Translations under genes and position numbers: made by a program
DNA from: Dyadobacter crusticola DSM 16708
Lineage (GTDB): Bacteria; Bacteroidota; Bacteroidia; Cytophagales; Spirosomataceae
Length of the DNA stretch: 64,000 nt
Direction: 5' to 3'
Assembly (NCBI RefSeq): GCF_000701505.1
Contig: NZ_KL370787.1
Span: forward strand, 367,101-431,100
Shown here: positions 63,470 through 64,000 of the stretch, piece after piece
How the letters are laid out: each line of letters begins with the position of its first letter
Numbering within the stretch: the first letter of the stretch is position 1
The notes under the pieces: generated by a model
The model's database searches: none
The model's input: only the letters and a program-made list of their open reading frames with translations
What the model was told of the DNA's origin: nothing

Positions 63470-64000
63470 ATGAACGAACTATTGAAACCAAACACCAATT
63501 CTGTTAAGGATGAAGGAGGTAATGTGTCGCCGGTGAACAGGCGCTCATTCCTGCGCGCTGCCGGAATCGCAACCTCCCTGGGCACTATTGCACTCACTAC
63601 TGCTTGCAACGACGACGACAATCCGAATCCTATGAATCCCGGCGGCGACAACGTCGACCTTGGCTCAGGAGATGTAGGAGTACTCAACTATGCATACGCG
63701 CTGGAACAACTTGAAGCTGCGTTCTATTCCCAAGTAATTACTACGCCTTACGCCGGCATGACTGACGCAGAAAAGACAATCCTTACTGATATTCGCGATC
63801 ACGAGATCATTCACAGGGATTTCTTCAAAGCTGCATTGGGCGACAAGGCGATTAAAGGCCTGACACCGAATTTTGCCAGCATTGATTTCACTAAAAAGGA
63901 TGCTGTCCTGGGTGCAGCAAAGTTGTTTGAAGATACCGGAGTGGCTGCTTACAACGGAGCGGGCAAGCTGCTGAAAGATGGTGGAAACTTACTGCTGGCC
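63470..64000 (+). CDS. Ferritin-like domain protein with Tat/lipoprotein signal, 5' part only
   Basis: The first 177 residues of a protein that runs off the right edge. A twin-arginine-type signal (VNRRSFLRAAGIATSLG) is followed by lipobox-like LTTAC and an Asp/Asn/Pro-rich linker (NDDDNPNPMNPGGDN). The ferritin-like four-helix bundle begins with GVLNYAYALEQLEAAFYSQV and continues with ILTDIRDHEIIHRDFFKAAL, which has Glu/His residues spaced like metal ligands. In Bacteroidota such proteins often come in pairs; a second copy may lie just beyond. Stress or starvation-related function is inference. Confidence 0.85.
   Translation, partial: MNELLKPNTNSVKDEGGNVSPVNRRSFLRAAGIATSLGTIALTTACNDDDNPNPMNPGGDNVDLGSGDVGVLNYAYALEQLEAAFYSQVITTPYAGMTDAEKTILTDIRDHEIIHRDFFKAALGDKAIKGLTPNFASIDFTKKDAVLGAAKLFEDTGVAAYNGAGKLLKDGGNLLLA

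Overview
The window reads as a chromosomal segment from a Bacteroidota bacterium of the Cytophagales type (Dyadobacter or a close relative is my best guess). Reasons: a SusC/SusD pair, CarboxypepD_reg-type TonB receptors, the lipoprotein form of TamA (TamL) behind TamB, TAnnTTTG-like promoter boxes, few Shine-Dalgarno sequences, and many lipoboxes and Sec signals. No rRNA, tRNA, CRISPR array, insertion sequence or prophage was recognised. Most of the window is core-genome-like, with small accessory islands between operons.

Layout. 1-1.2 kb: start of pyrD (runs off the left edge) and a small-protein/nucleotidyltransferase pair whose second gene is frameshifted. 1.4-12.4 kb: a TonB-dependent receptor, a secreted LolA-like protein, then tamB-tamL. 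12.4-20.1 kb: housekeeping genes (methylmalonyl-CoA epimerase, rsgA, a ROK regulator, Kdo transferase waaA, an outer-membrane protein, lipA, metK). 20.2-26 kb: a polytopic membrane protein and an RND efflux pair. 26.3-34.7 kb: a 2012-residue alpha-2-macroglobulin, then a T4 Rnl2-type RNA ligase and an overlapping unknown protein/PIN-nuclease pair. 34.7-39.1 kb: a DegT-type aminotransferase, a polytopic membrane protein and a secreted metallophosphoesterase. 39.2-44.5 kb: a small helical protein followed by susC and susD. 44.7-53.5 kb: an Omp85 protein, a lipoprotein, a cyclophilin, an RmlD-like reductase, a Uma2 nuclease, an alpha-glucan phosphorylase homologue lacking the PLP lysine, a multinuclear iron oxidase (MNIO/DUF692) with an unlisted 50-residue precursor-like lipopeptide, an E/A/K-rich helical protein and a conserved unknown. 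53.6-58.5 kb: a secreted 3-keto-glycoside (DUF1080) and cytochrome c sugar-dehydrogenase cluster. 58.6-62.5 kb: a hybrid histidine kinase convergent with a sigma-54 response regulator. 62.6-64 kb: a PepSY-like secreted protein, a candidate small RNA, and the start of a ferritin-like Tat lipoprotein.

How genes work together. tamB-tamL forms an envelope assembly module. metK makes the S-adenosylmethionine that the neighbouring lipA consumes. The DUF1080/PA14/cytochrome c genes fit periplasmic oxidation and cleavage of glycosides. The kinase and sigma-54 regulator look like one two-component circuit.

The best candidates for something not yet described are the lipopeptide-MNIO pair at 50.8-52.1 kb, where a peptide ending in a CPACGMG tail lies 11 bases upstream of its likely modifying enzyme, and the RNA ligase / unknown protein / PIN nuclease cluster at 32.3-34.7 kb. 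All calls come from reading the sequence. No database search was run, so family assignments rest on recognised motifs.
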